Shown piece after piece: positions 1 to 7,665 of a stretch of DNA of 64,000 nucleotides (position 1 is its first letter; every line of letters begins with the position of its first letter). A program made the translations under genes and the position numbers. The stretch comes from CAYJFD01 sp964369605 (lineage in GTDB: Bacteria > Bacteroidota > Bacteroidia > Bacteroidales > UBA932): the NCBI GenBank assembly GCA_964369605.1, contig CAYJFD010000007.1, forward strand, positions 1 to 64,000. Direction: 5' to 3'. The notes under the pieces are model-generated. The model saw nothing but the letters and a program-made list of their open reading frames with translations, was not told the origin of the DNA and made no database searches.

Positions 1-437
1 GCCCTAAGAGCGATAATATTTGATATAAACACATCAAAATATTCGCTTATTTTATTTTCCATTTTATAGTCCTCTAAGAATAGTAGATATTCGTCCATTT
101 TATCTAAACTATCTATAAACTGATATGATTGAGCGATATAAACTGCCGAAAACAATAGTAGATCTTCATTCAAAGTCTTCCTGCTTTTATTAAAAATAGG
201 CGTTGCGTGTGCTATTATTTCTTCAAAGTAGCTATGTTTGGTATAATAACTCCATAATTTTCTATTTAGCCTAATATTTTCAGGGTCCTCTTCTAGTTTC
301 TCTAATACTAATGCTAACTCTGTGCTATCATTAATAGGATTCAGAATACTTTCATTTTTCATTGTCGTTTTACAAGTACAACTTACTGCGCTCACTATCA
401 CGAAAAATAACAGTATAATCAGGTGCTTTGGCTTCAT
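1..437 (-). CDS. Putative lipoprotein, C-terminus beyond the left edge
   Basis: An open frame runs leftward from an ATG at 437 to the window edge without a stop (145 codons visible). The N-terminus is a lipoprotein signal: Lys-containing start, a hydrophobic stretch (LIILLFFVIVSAV) and a lipobox-like VSC near residue 20, so the mature protein is probably anchored in a membrane from the periplasmic side. The rest is helix-rich, with Tyr/Leu/Glu-rich segments that could be TPR-like, but no motif decides a function. In Bacteroidota, exported helical proteins of this type are often the sensor part of TPR histidine kinases or substrate-binding lipoproteins. That is only a possibility here because the C-terminus is missing. 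A TAnnTTTG box lies at 510-517. Confidence 0.6.
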   Translation of the reverse strand, partial: MKPKHLIILLFFVIVSAVSCTCKTTMKNESILNPINDSTELALVLEKLEEDPENIRLNRKLWSYYTKHSYFEEIIAHATPIFNKSRKTLNEDLLLFSAVYIAQSYQFIDSLDKMDEYLLFLEDYKMENKISEYFDVFISNIIALR

Positions 438-509
438 ATAGTATATTAAAATAGGTTAAAATAGGTTATCAAGGTTTCCTCTCTCTCTGAAATAAACCAT
501 AACCTTGCA

Positions 510-517
510 CAAATATA
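510..517 (-). promoter_or_regulatory. Putative -7 box for the left-edge lipoprotein gene
   Basis: The minus strand reads TATATTTG, an exact match to the Bacteroidota -7 element TAnnTTTG, about 73 bp before the ATG at 437. No convincing -33 TTTG is seen at the usual distance. The surrounding gene-free stretch (438-732) also holds a twice-repeated AAAATAGGTT (448-467) and an imperfect inverted repeat (541-553 with 579-590). Confidence 0.35.
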
Positions 518-693
518 AGTAAATATATTACATTAGCTCACATTCGTATTTGCCATTTCATTAATTTACCCTTTTTGAGCAAACGGAATGTAATAAGTGA
601 GATAAGTAGATCAGTCATATTCTAAAAATAATACCTCTATACCCAGAAAGCTAAGTAAATATTTGATTATATCATTTATAATTACGCACTTTG

Positions 694-714
694 CGTTACG
701 GAAAATACGTAACG
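694..714. repeat. Perfect 7-bp inverted repeat (CGTTACG / CGTAACG)
   Basis: CGTTACG at 694-700 and its exact complement at 708-714 are separated by a 7-bp A-rich spacer. It stands 18 bp before the ATPase remnant at 733. It could be an operator-like site or a scar. No T-run follows, so it is not a typical terminator. Confidence 0.4.
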
Positions 715-732
715 TTAAATACGCCATAAAAT

Positions 733-936
733 ATGATATTTGCCATAGCAAAAGAGGCTCTAGTTACAGAAATAAATTCGGGAAAATTTATCTCTAAATA
801 TAATTTAAAGGCAGCAAGTAGTGTTAACACCTCACTTGCAAAATTATTTAACGATGAATTAGTCTGCAAGACCGAAAACGGGTATATAGTCTACGATAGA
901 TTTATGGCAATATGGCTCAGGCAACAATTATTCTAA
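733..936 (+). pseudogene. C-terminal remnant of an AAA-type ATPase (winged-helix tail)
   Basis: The 67 residues look like the last part of the Bacteroidota ATP-binding proteins (archaeal-ATPase type) that end in a winged helix. The pattern is: helix, then KYNLKAASSVNTSLAKL, a strand turn, then NGYIVYDRFMAIWL, where family members typically have a closing Y-V-Y-D-R-F-x-x-x-W-L motif. No P-loop or other ATPase core is present. A TAA sits two codons before the ATG, in frame, so the frame cannot be extended. I read this as the remains of a deleted gene rather than a working small protein. Family assignment rests on motif memory and has no alignment behind it. Confidence 0.45.
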
Positions 937-950
937 TATAATGCTATATA

Positions 951-977
951 AAAAAAGCGAGACTTGCGCCCCGCTTT
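951..977 (-). terminator. Rho-independent terminator of the DnaB-like gene
   Basis: On the minus strand a 6-bp stem (AAAGCG/CGCTTT, plus-strand arms 954-959 and 972-977) is followed by a run of Ts. It lies just past the stop of the DnaB-like gene at 992. Confidence 0.55.
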
Positions 978-991
978 AGATGTTTTCATAT

Positions 992-1654
992 TTATTCATT
1001 TATCAAAATACCTTTTGACTTGTCAAAACGAAGTTCAATACTATTCAATGAGTTATCATCATGCTTAGCTGAAATAATCTCAACTCTATCATCTATGATG
1101 CTACTGTCATAATATCCATCTCGATAAATGAATAAGATCGTATCTGCATACTCGGTAGCTCCAGCTAATACCTTCTCTAAATCAGATACTTTAGGCCGTT
1201 TATCTTCTCTCTTACAAATACAACGAGGAAGCTGCGATAAACAGATAATAGTAATACTAAACTCAGTGGCTATTGATTTTAGTGACTTTAATAATTCATC
1301 ACCTTGCATAAGTTGCATATAGTCAATAAAAACGACCTTTACACATTCATTCTCACACAAGCGTCTGACTTTAATACGTAGGTATTCAATATCTATGGCA
1401 GGATTATCATCAATATATAATGGTAGCTGCTGCAACGCAATGTTGTGTTTTTCTAAACGTCCGATAAGTTGTATCGCTGCCAACTCCAGCGAGAATATCG
1501 CAACTGGTATATTATTTCCTCCTGCATACTCTACAGTTAATGAATTCATCAGGGCAGTCTTTCCCATAGCTGGTCTGCCTCCTATAACAACTAAATCAGA
1601 TACTCTCCAAGTATCCGTGAGTGCGCTAATTTTGCTCGTATATACTTTACTCAT
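992..1654 (-). CDS. Stand-alone DnaB-type RecA-fold ATPase domain
   Basis: The protein (220 aa) matches only the C-terminal motor domain of replicative DnaB helicases. Visible motifs are Walker A GRPAMGKT (26-33), the SLE glutamate (Glu57), Walker B VVFIDYMQ (Asp111) and a following LSQLPR sensor segment. The N-terminal primase-interacting domain and linker helix of full DnaB (about 450-500 aa) are absent. In the DnaB K-x-R finger near the C-terminus (AKQRNG in typical enzymes) the lysine remains (Lys197) but the arginine position is Asp199. Ring-type ATP hydrolysis in trans is therefore doubtful. The gene has its own terminator and a palindrome at its start, and no phage genes are nearby. 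It may regulate or bind DNA rather than unwind it; no function is known to me. Confidence 0.75.
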   Translation of the reverse strand: MSKVYTSKISALTDTWRVSDLVVIGGRPAMGKTALMNSLTVEYAGGNNIPVAIFSLELAAIQLIGRLEKHNIALQQLPLYIDDNPAIDIEYLRIKVRRLCENECVKVVFIDYMQLMQGDELLKSLKSIATEFSITIICLSQLPRCICKREDKRPKVSDLEKVLAGATEYADTILFIYRDGYYDSSIIDDRVEIISAKHDDNSLNSIELRFDKSKGILINE

Positions 1655-1658
1655 AATA

Positions 1659-1677
1659 AGATTATTTATAATAATCT
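1659..1677. promoter_or_regulatory. 8-bp perfect palindrome at the DnaB-like start codon
   Basis: AGATTATT (1659-1666) and AATAATCT (1670-1677) are exact complements around a 3-bp centre, only 4 bp upstream of the ATG at 1654. This is the size and place of an operator that would block transcription or translation start. No regulator can be named. Confidence 0.4.
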
Positions 1678-1797
1678 ACAAAGTAAATAACTTGTTATGC
1701 TAAATAATGACATATTGGACTTATAAGTAATAGAGCAAGTCTATATTTTTGAATTTCAAATAATCAAAGATAGTACCTAAATATATAATAATGAAAC

Positions 1798-1828
1798 TTT
1801 GTTAGCTTGTCTAATATTCGTACTTTTG
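1798..1828 (+). promoter_or_regulatory. Bacteroidota promoter for the LytS/LytTR operon
   Basis: TTTG at 1798-1801, a 19-bp spacer and TACTTTTG at 1821-1828 match the -33/-7 consensus exactly. The LytS start codon is 25 bp downstream of the -7 box. Confidence 0.7.
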
Positions 1829-1853
1829 TACTATTCATTAGAGAAACAGTAAA

Positions 1854-2873
1854 ATGAGGCTTTGGTCAAAGATTAAGATAAATAAACAGATAGCGATGAT
1901 GCTTGTGGGGGTATTTACATTTATAACCCTACTATTTTTCTTGCTTGATATCCTCACGACCAAGGATGTACTATCCTTTAAAGGCATAGCGATAGAAATC
2001 GCGAATTCAGTACCATATATTATATTTATCTCCTTAGTAAACTATAAACTTGTATATTACTTTAATTATTCAAAATGGTTAACTAAACATCAGGGAGTTA
2101 GAGTGACACTAGAGATATTCTACTTAATACTATTATCATCTAGCCTAGTCGCTATAGCAAATGCCCTTCACTTTAATATAGGAGAAGAACTTGAAGAATA
2201 TTTACTCAGCCAAGAATTCATTATCTCAGCTGTGGCAGCTATCTTAATAAATACCTTTATAGTAACCATCCTAGAATTCTATTTTCAGATAAAAAAGAAT
2301 GAAGCTTTATTAAGAGAAAACCTGGAAATGCAGTACATACAGCTAAAAGGACAGATTAATCCTCACTTCTTATTTAATGGCCTAAATAACCTGATTTCTC
2401 TAATAAACAAAGATTCAGATCAGGCCATAGAATATACCAAAAGATTATCTGAAGTGTACCGTTATGTACTAACACACGACGAGAAAAAATTAATACACCT
2501 TCACGAAGAATTAGAATTTATCTCATCATACTTTGAAATTCTAAAAATAAGACATGGTGATAATCTAAGTTATCAAGTTGACATCCCTAAAGCTGACCTT
2601 ACTAAATTTATTCCTCCTATGTCACTTCAGCTACTCGTTGAGAATGCTGTTAAGCACAATGCCATTACAAGTTCCAAGCCCCTTCTTATTTCGATTAGTA
2701 GCGTCCAAGGCTCTCTAAGTGTTAAAAACAATATCAATTCAAGAACCAGTATAGAGAAAAGCACTAGTAAGGGTCTAGAAATGTTACGTAAGAAATATCA
2801 ACTAGTAACAGAGAATAAGTTGAATATCATTAAAGAGGAGAAATTCTTCATAGTTAAACTACCACTAATATGA
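1854..2873 (+). CDS. LytS-type sensor histidine kinase
   Basis: This is an inner-membrane sensor kinase of the LytS family (His_kinase domain). Four hydrophobic segments (about 13-33, 46-67, 86-105 and 122-144) form a membrane sensor without an obvious periplasmic domain, followed by a short coiled coil. The phospho-acceptor motif is QINPHFLFN with His171. An N-box-like VENAVKH comes later, and the usual glycine-rich ATP-lid is short, as in this family. It should phosphorylate the LytTR regulator encoded directly downstream, whose ATG overlaps this stop by 4 bp, so the two are translationally coupled. The signal is unknown. The next gene after the pair encodes an exported repeat protein and is a plausible but unproven target. 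Confidence 0.85.
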   Translation: MRLWSKIKINKQIAMMLVGVFTFITLLFFLLDILTTKDVLSFKGIAIEIANSVPYIIFISLVNYKLVYYFNYSKWLTKHQGVRVTLEIFYLILLSSSLVAIANALHFNIGEELEEYLLSQEFIISAVAAILINTFIVTILEFYFQIKKNEALLRENLEMQYIQLKGQINPHFLFNGLNNLISLINKDSDQAIEYTKRLSEVYRYVLTHDEKKLIHLHEELEFISSYFEILKIRHGDNLSYQVDIPKADLTKFIPPMSLQLLVENAVKHNAITSSKPLLISISSVQGSLSVKNNINSRTSIEKSTSKGLEMLRKKYQLVTENKLNIIKEEKFFIVKLPLI

Positions 2874-3616
2874 GAGTTGTAATAATAGAGGATGAGATCC
2901 TAGCACAGGAAGAACTAACTAGACTGCTAGTAAAAAACTTCCCGGACATCGAAATAGATGCTACACTGGATAGCGTTGAAGATAGTATTAAATGGTTTAA
3001 TCAAAATACCACTGATCTCATTTTTATGGATATCCATCTAGCCGATGGAATAAGTTTCGATATATTTGATGCAGTTAATATAGATATACCTATCATATTT
3101 GCAAGTGCTTATGATCAATACGCTATTAAGGCATTCGATGTAAATGGAATAGCATATATTCTCAAGCCGATAGATGAACATAAACTCGTAGAGGCTGTCC
3201 AAAGATATAAAAAACAAACCTTAGATAGCGTAATGCTAGCTAATATCCTTGGAAAGTTTAAAGAAACACCGAAGTACAAAACTCGCATTTTAGTAAAACT
3301 TGGAGACCAGATAGACTTCATAAACATCAGCGAAGTAGCATATTTCTACGCAGATGAAAGGATAACATTTCTTGTTCAAAATGATGGCAAACGCCACATC
3401 GTGGATAACAGTATAGAGGCCCTTGAGGCGGTACTAGATCCTGCGACTTTCTTCAGAGTCACCAGAGGCTGTATCTGCTCCATATCTTCCGTAAATAAAG
3501 TTTCAAAACACTTTAATAGCAGATTAAAACTTACACTAATCCCTGAGTATGAGAAAGAAATACTAATTAGTAGAGTAAAAGTACAAGAATTCTTAAAATG
3601 GCTTGACGGAGAATAG
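2870..3616 (+). CDS. LytTR-family response regulator
   Basis: Receiver domain at about 1-120 with the acidic pocket Glu7/Asp8, the phospho-acceptor Asp54 in IFMDIHL, and the conserved Lys in ILKPID. This is followed by a LytTR DNA-binding domain (about 140-246), recognisable from ILVKLGDQIDFI, the FYADER turn and FFRVTRGCI. Length (248 aa) is standard. The start overlaps the kinase stop (ATGA), which fits a coupled two-component pair. LytTR proteins bind direct repeats upstream of their targets; I did not find a clear pair of such repeats in the 112-bp gap before the surface-protein gene. Confidence 0.88.
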   Translation: MRVVIIEDEILAQEELTRLLVKNFPDIEIDATLDSVEDSIKWFNQNTTDLIFMDIHLADGISFDIFDAVNIDIPIIFASAYDQYAIKAFDVNGIAYILKPIDEHKLVEAVQRYKKQTLDSVMLANILGKFKETPKYKTRILVKLGDQIDFINISEVAYFYADERITFLVQNDGKRHIVDNSIEALEAVLDPATFFRVTRGCICSISSVNKVSKHFNSRLKLTLIPEYEKEILISRVKVQEFLKWLDGE

Positions 3617-3700
3617 GTATTTCACCACCAAAATTCTTAAATTTGTACACTAAATAATAACATTCACCCGAAAACAATTACATATACCATACTCACACTC

Positions 3701-3708
3701 TATATTTG
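3701..3708 (+). promoter_or_regulatory. Putative -7 box for the repeat surface protein
   Basis: TATATTTG, an exact TAnnTTTG, lies 20 bp before the ATG at 3729. The expected -33 TTTG is not present, which would suit a promoter that needs an activator. Confidence 0.45.
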
Positions 3709-3728
3709 CACTCTAATAAAAAAATAAA

Positions 3729-4757
3729 ATGAAAAAGATAATTATCGCCCTCGCAGCCTTATGCTTAACATTTGCAGTAAGTGCACAAGAAGTACAAGAA
3801 ACACAAACAAAATCATATAAACGTGGCTTTCAACTTAGCTTCATCTCGCCTATCGGCACAAATGGAATAGAGTCAAATCTTTATACAAATGCCTTTTCCC
3901 TAAATATCTTAGGTGGATATAGCAGTGCAAATACAATTTTCGAATTAGCCAGTCTTTATAATATAAATACAAAATTCACAAGTGGCCTACAGATCGCTGG
4001 TCTTATTAACTATACAAAAGACACTAGATATCTAATGCAAATCGCAGGTATAAATAATATTGCAACAGAAGCGAATGGAGTGCAGATAGCAGGCCTAAAT
4101 AATATAGCAAAGGAAGTAAATGGAGTACAGGTAGCTGGTTTAGTAAATATAGCAAAAGAAGTGAATGGAGCGCAGGTAGCCAGTATATTCAACTATACAG
4201 ATAAACTTAATGGTGCTCAGTTTGGTTTAATAAATGTAGTAAATGATAGTAAAAATGGCGCCCCTATAGGCTTAATAAACATTGCAAGAAAGGGTGGAAA
4301 ATATGAATTCGAGATAGGTGTATCTGAGACTTTAAACACATCAGTAGGTTTTAAATTCGGAACAGATCACTTCTACACCATCCTATCAGCGGGTGCAAAC
4401 TACCTACATCAGCCTATAAATTATGCAGCAGGACTAGGTTTTGGTACCCATATCGACTGGACTGAAGACTGTGGAAATCAAATAGAAGCTATCGTATACG
4501 CACTATCAGAAGGACTAGAATTTGACGCAAGCAAACTAAACCTACTTACACAGTTAAGATTTACCTTCTCAAAACAATTCGGTAATTTCTTCAAGGTATA
4601 TGCTGGTCCAGTGGTAAATTTGACTATCTCACAGTACACAAACCCAAATACTGGAGAACTAGGAAGCAGCCTAGCACCATGGTCACTATGGCAAAATGAT
4701 AGCGATAAAACGCGTCTAAACGCTTGGCTCGGACTAGTAATAGGAATTAGAATATAA
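3729..4757 (+). CDS. Exported protein with 15-residue LA_2272-type surface repeats
   Basis: A Sec signal peptide (MKKIIIALAALCLTFAVSAQ) starts the protein. In the middle (about 115-190) are five tandem 15-residue units, each beginning with NG and containing an [Q/P]-[I/V/F]-[A/G]-x-[I/L] core (NGVQIAGLNNIAKEV and variants). This is the pattern NCBI names LA_2272 family surface repeat. The repeats are also nearly identical as 45-bp DNA units. The C-terminal part is rich in alternating aromatic/polar strands and ends in VIGIRI, which suggests an outer-membrane beta-barrel or beta-rich surface protein. Function is unknown. It follows the LytS/LytTR pair and probably has its own promoter. Confidence 0.7.
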   Translation: MKKIIIALAALCLTFAVSAQEVQETQTKSYKRGFQLSFISPIGTNGIESNLYTNAFSLNILGGYSSANTIFELASLYNINTKFTSGLQIAGLINYTKDTRYLMQIAGINNIATEANGVQIAGLNNIAKEVNGVQVAGLVNIAKEVNGAQVASIFNYTDKLNGAQFGLINVVNDSKNGAPIGLINIARKGGKYEFEIGVSETLNTSVGFKFGTDHFYTILSAGANYLHQPINYAAGLGFGTHIDWTEDCGNQIEAIVYALSEGLEFDASKLNLLTQLRFTFSKQFGNFFKVYAGPVVNLTISQYTNPNTGELGSSLAPWSLWQNDSDKTRLNAWLGLVIGIRI

Positions 4758-4776
4758 GATAAACAATAGCTTAATA

Positions 4777-5244
4777 ATGACAAAAAAGAGAATTTTATTT
4801 GTGTGCCTTGGCAATATCTGCCGCTCTCCCTCAGCAGAAGGAGTATTTCGAGCAATCGTAGAACGCGAGGGCCTTGAAAACGAAATAGAAATCGATTCCG
4901 CTGGTCTGTTAGACTACCACAAAGGGAATCTAGCTGACCCTCGAATGCGCAAGCACGCACTTGCTAGGGGCTACGATTTAACACACAGATCTCGACCTGT
5001 CATACTTGAAGATTTTGATAATTTTGACTACATCGTGGCTATGGATCACGAAAATGTGAAGGGACTTTTAGCACTTGCTCCAGAGAAGAAAGCTAAGATA
5101 TCCCTTTTAGCCCGATATTGCTGTAAGCATAAAACCGATATAGTACCCGATCCTTACTACGGAGGAGCAGATGGATTTGAGTATGTTCTAGATTTATTAG
5201 AAGACGCGTGCGAGAATCTATTGAAAACGATTCATAGTTCATAA
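4777..5244 (+). CDS. Low-molecular-weight protein-tyrosine phosphatase
   Basis: This is a cytoplasmic phosphatase of the LMW-PTP family. The catalytic P-loop CX5R is CLGNICRS with Cys10 and Arg16, preceded by the usual ILFV strand. The general-acid Asp is in DPYYGG near residue 128. The length (155 aa) is normal. Such enzymes dephosphorylate tyrosine kinases and other phosphoproteins, including those of exopolysaccharide systems. No kinase gene is beside it here. The next gene begins 1 bp after the stop, so it forms an operon with the helical protein and the metallophosphoesterase. Confidence 0.92.
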   Translation: MTKKRILFVCLGNICRSPSAEGVFRAIVEREGLENEIEIDSAGLLDYHKGNLADPRMRKHALARGYDLTHRSRPVILEDFDNFDYIVAMDHENVKGLLALAPEKKAKISLLARYCCKHKTDIVPDPYYGGADGFEYVLDLLEDACENLLKTIHSS

Positions 5245-5245
5245 T

Positions 5246-5797
5246 ATGAGTACCAGGGAGCGCATTATAGAGATCATTAGATCAGGTCTTTATAAGAATT
5301 ATTCTGAGATAGTCTCAAAAGAAGTTCTAAGCATAGGCCCTGAGGCTCTCGAAGAGCTTTACTTATTAGCAACAGATAATAAATTAATGCTCCCTAAGAG
5401 TAAGAAAGACTTTATCGTTTTTAGAAGTGCATACGTCCTAGAATATATCTACTTTAATTCTCCTCAGTATTTTGAGCCATTTATTCCACGTCTAATTATA
5501 GATTACTGTAGCTGTGAAAATGCAAGTGTACAAAGGATATTCTCAAAGATGTTAGCGCACATAATTAAATCAACTCAGCTTACCGATATAGAAGCAGACC
5601 GTATCGCACAAGCTAGTGTAGAGTGGATATCAAAACAAGAGACTAAGGTCGCAGTAAAGGTTTGGGTTATGTCCATTCTGGTGCAGATTAAATCTCAAGT
5701 AGACTGGCTTGAGGAGATATGGGAAGACCTAGAAGATATGTTAAAAAGTACTGCATCTGCTGGCCTTCTTGTTAGAATAAAAAGAAAGTGGAAATAA
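5246..5797 (+). CDS. Conserved helical (HEAT-like) protein of unknown function
   Basis: The 183-residue protein is almost wholly alpha-helical with alternating Leu/Ile patterns, and resembles small HEAT/ARM-like proteins found next to housekeeping genes in Bacteroidota. It has no signal peptide, membrane segment or catalytic motif. The C-terminus is basic (RIKRKWK). It starts 1 bp after the tyrosine-phosphatase stop and ends 1 bp before the phosphoesterase start, so all three genes are probably co-transcribed. I cannot assign a role. Confidence 0.6.
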   Translation: MSTRERIIEIIRSGLYKNYSEIVSKEVLSIGPEALEELYLLATDNKLMLPKSKKDFIVFRSAYVLEYIYFNSPQYFEPFIPRLIIDYCSCENASVQRIFSKMLAHIIKSTQLTDIEADRIAQASVEWISKQETKVAVKVWVMSILVQIKSQVDWLEEIWEDLEDMLKSTASAGLLVRIKRKWK

Positions 5798-5798
5798 G

Positions 5799-6569
5799 AT
5801 GAAGATTCAATACGCCTCAGACCTACATTTAGAGTTTCTAACTAATTCAGCATTTATGAAAAATTATCCACTAGAAGTAGTGGGTGATATATTACTCCTT
5901 TGCGGAGATATTAATTACCTTCGAGAAGATGGTAACTATGAACATCCATTCTGGGACTGGGCATCTGCAAACTACAAGCAAGTTATAGTTGTTATCGGAA
6001 ATCACGAACTATATAATTCATTTGATATAAGCCATCTAAAAGAGGGTACAAAAATCCCTATCAGAGAAAACGTAGCTTATTACTACAACACAGTAATTAG
6101 TATTGAAGATATAGATATAATCGCATCTACTCTTTGGTCTGAAATAAGTCCAAGAGAGGCCCAGATTATACAAAAAAGAGTTTCTGATTTTAGAAGAATC
6201 CTAGACATCAAAATCCCCCTTTGCGTCGAAAGATTTAATAGTGAACATCATAAATGTATTGCCTTTATAAAAAAGGCAGTATCAGAATCAAAAGCTAAGA
6301 AAATAATAGTAGCCACTCATCATCTACCTACCACTGCGGTAGCAGCACCCGAGTTTCAATCAAGTTCTATGAACAGTGCCTTCGTTTCTGAGCAAAGAGA
6401 ATTCATAGAGTCTAGTAAAATTGACTACTGGATCTACGGACACTCCCATCGTAATATAGAGGCCAAATTAGGCCACACTACCCTACTAACAAATCAACTC
6501 GGCTACGTAGCCCACGAAGACTACAGCTCCTTCAAAAGAAACAAACACATCGAAATATATACAAAATAA
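5799..6569 (+). CDS. Calcineurin-like metallophosphoesterase
   Basis: The five metal-binding blocks are present in order: DLHLE (Asp8, His10), CGDIN (Asp37), GNHELY, THHLPT and YGHSHRN. This is a cytoplasmic enzyme with no signal peptide. The substrate cannot be read from sequence; relatives hydrolyse phosphodiesters or nucleotides. Its last 61 or so codons are copied almost perfectly at 8425-8607 (one mismatch in 183 bp). The reading frame here is intact and ends IEIYTK, whereas the copy meets a stop three codons earlier. It may be that this 3' end was replaced when the neighbouring insertion formed. Confidence 0.85.
   Translation: MKIQYASDLHLEFLTNSAFMKNYPLEVVGDILLLCGDINYLREDGNYEHPFWDWASANYKQVIVVIGNHELYNSFDISHLKEGTKIPIRENVAYYYNTVISIEDIDIIASTLWSEISPREAQIIQKRVSDFRRILDIKIPLCVERFNSEHHKCIAFIKKAVSESKAKKIIVATHHLPTTAVAAPEFQSSSMNSAFVSEQREFIESSKIDYWIYGHSHRNIEAKLGHTTLLTNQLGYVAHEDYSSFKRNKHIEIYTK
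6377..6559 (+). repeat. Left copy of a 183-bp direct repeat
   Basis: Bases 6377-6559 match 8425-8607 with a single difference (A at 6518, G at 8566). The offset is exactly 2048 bp. This copy is the 3' end of the intact metallophosphoesterase gene; the right copy is detached. The interval between them holds two genes absent from the phosphoesterase operon. Confidence 0.95.
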
Positions 6570-6592
6570 TAACCTAAAATTATAATAAAGTT

Positions 6593-6624
6593 TTTGTAAT
6601 ACTTGCTTATTATTATTATATTTG
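6593..6624 (+). promoter_or_regulatory. Bacteroidota promoter inside the insertion
   Basis: TTTG at 6593-6596, a 20-bp spacer and TATATTTG at 6617-6624. It lies about 170 bp before the beta-barrel gene at 6797, leaving a long leader that contains a 23-codon ORF. Confidence 0.6.
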
Positions 6625-6646
6625 ACATACGTAAATTATAAATAAG

Positions 6647-6718
6647 ATGTTTGCACATTATTATATATCTAAAATTTCACTAAAGAGGTTCTTAGCTGGC
6701 ATTGCCATTTTGAGCTAA
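6647..6718 (+). CDS. Possible 23-residue leader ORF or gene remnant
   Basis: An ATG just after the promoter opens 23 codons ending ...LKRFLAGIAILS and then TAA. The composition (basic, then hydrophobic) resembles the start of a signal peptide, so it could be a leader peptide or the stump of an exported-protein gene. Nothing else supports translation. Confidence 0.2.
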   Translation: MFAHYYISKISLKRFLAGIAILS

Positions 6719-6796
6719 GGATATCGATTCTTAGCTTTTAAAAAGGGTCACTTTTCAACTCAAACTTTGTGGTTAAACTAATTAAGTATAATACGT

Positions 6797-7642
6797 ATGA
6801 AAAAAAAATTAATAGCCTTTATGTTATTGTCACTTTCACTAATAGTGACGGCGCAAACTGAAGCCAAAACAATAAAAAATGACGCACAAGTATTACCTCA
6901 AACTGGAGATCTTGCGATTGGATTAGATATATTACCCTTCTTTGATTATATAGGTAATATGTTTAATAGTAGTACGGATAACACCCTAGATTTTGGAAGA
7001 CAAAATCTGCGTTTAAGATATTATTTAGCACCTAACACTGCGATTCGTTTTAATTTTTTGGTAGATAGAAACACTAAGAATAATTTTGAGTATGTAGCAA
7101 ATGATGCAACATACTCAGAAAATAGTAATTCAATTGATCTTCTTACTGATAAACTTACGACTACTCAGAGTAATATTGAATTATTAGTTGGCCTACAGAA
7201 AAGCAGAGGGTATGGACGTATATTAGGTTTTTATGGAGCACAAATAGGATATGAATATGGCCGTATAAAAGAGAAGTATTCCTATGGAAATGAGATGTCT
7301 ATTTCAAATCCACGACCTAGAACTAATGATTTTAATACGCCAAGCACTGTATCTAGAGTTTATGAACGCACATTGGAAGTAGATCATGGTTCGACTAATA
7401 TTATTAAAGCTGGAGTTTTTGCAGGGGTTGAATATTATTTTTCGCCAAAAATCTGTATCGGAGGAGAAATAAATTTAATGTATAGTTATACAATTTATGG
7501 TGAGACTAGTACAAGTTCAGAACGTTATGATGGGGAAAAGGTTGTCTATGAAGGAGTTAAAACCCCTAAAGATAATCAGCACTCATTTGAAACATTTAGT
7601 CCAGGTGCGTACGCTGGAATATATTTAATGTTTCATTTTTAA
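6797..7642 (+). CDS. Outer-membrane beta-barrel protein
   Basis: A clear Sec signal peptide (basic start, LMLLSLSLIV-like core, cleavage near TAQ, residues 18-20) precedes a protein dominated by amphipathic beta-strands (for example LRLRYYLAPNTAIRFNFLV and YAGIYLMFHF). The final residue is Phe, as in many outer-membrane barrels. With about 280 aa it fits a small porin-like or OmpX/OmpW-like barrel of 8-12 strands. It lies inside the interval bounded by the 183-bp direct repeat, so it is probably recent cargo. The next gene begins 23 bp downstream on the same strand. No ligand can be inferred. Confidence 0.65.
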   Translation: MKKKLIAFMLLSLSLIVTAQTEAKTIKNDAQVLPQTGDLAIGLDILPFFDYIGNMFNSSTDNTLDFGRQNLRLRYYLAPNTAIRFNFLVDRNTKNNFEYVANDATYSENSNSIDLLTDKLTTTQSNIELLVGLQKSRGYGRILGFYGAQIGYEYGRIKEKYSYGNEMSISNPRPRTNDFNTPSTVSRVYERTLEVDHGSTNIIKAGVFAGVEYYFSPKICIGGEINLMYSYTIYGETSTSSERYDGEKVVYEGVKTPKDNQHSFETFSPGAYAGIYLMFHF

Positions 7643-7665
7643 TAAATAGAAAAAATTCACTTTAT

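Noticed and set aside
992..1654. Prophage or plasmid replication module
   Set aside because: No phage structural, integrase, primase or partition genes are close by. Only the isolated RecA-fold domain is present.
4478..4960. 160-residue minus-strand ORF
   Set aside because: It overlaps the end of the surface protein and the start of the tyrosine phosphatase, both clearly coding on the plus strand.
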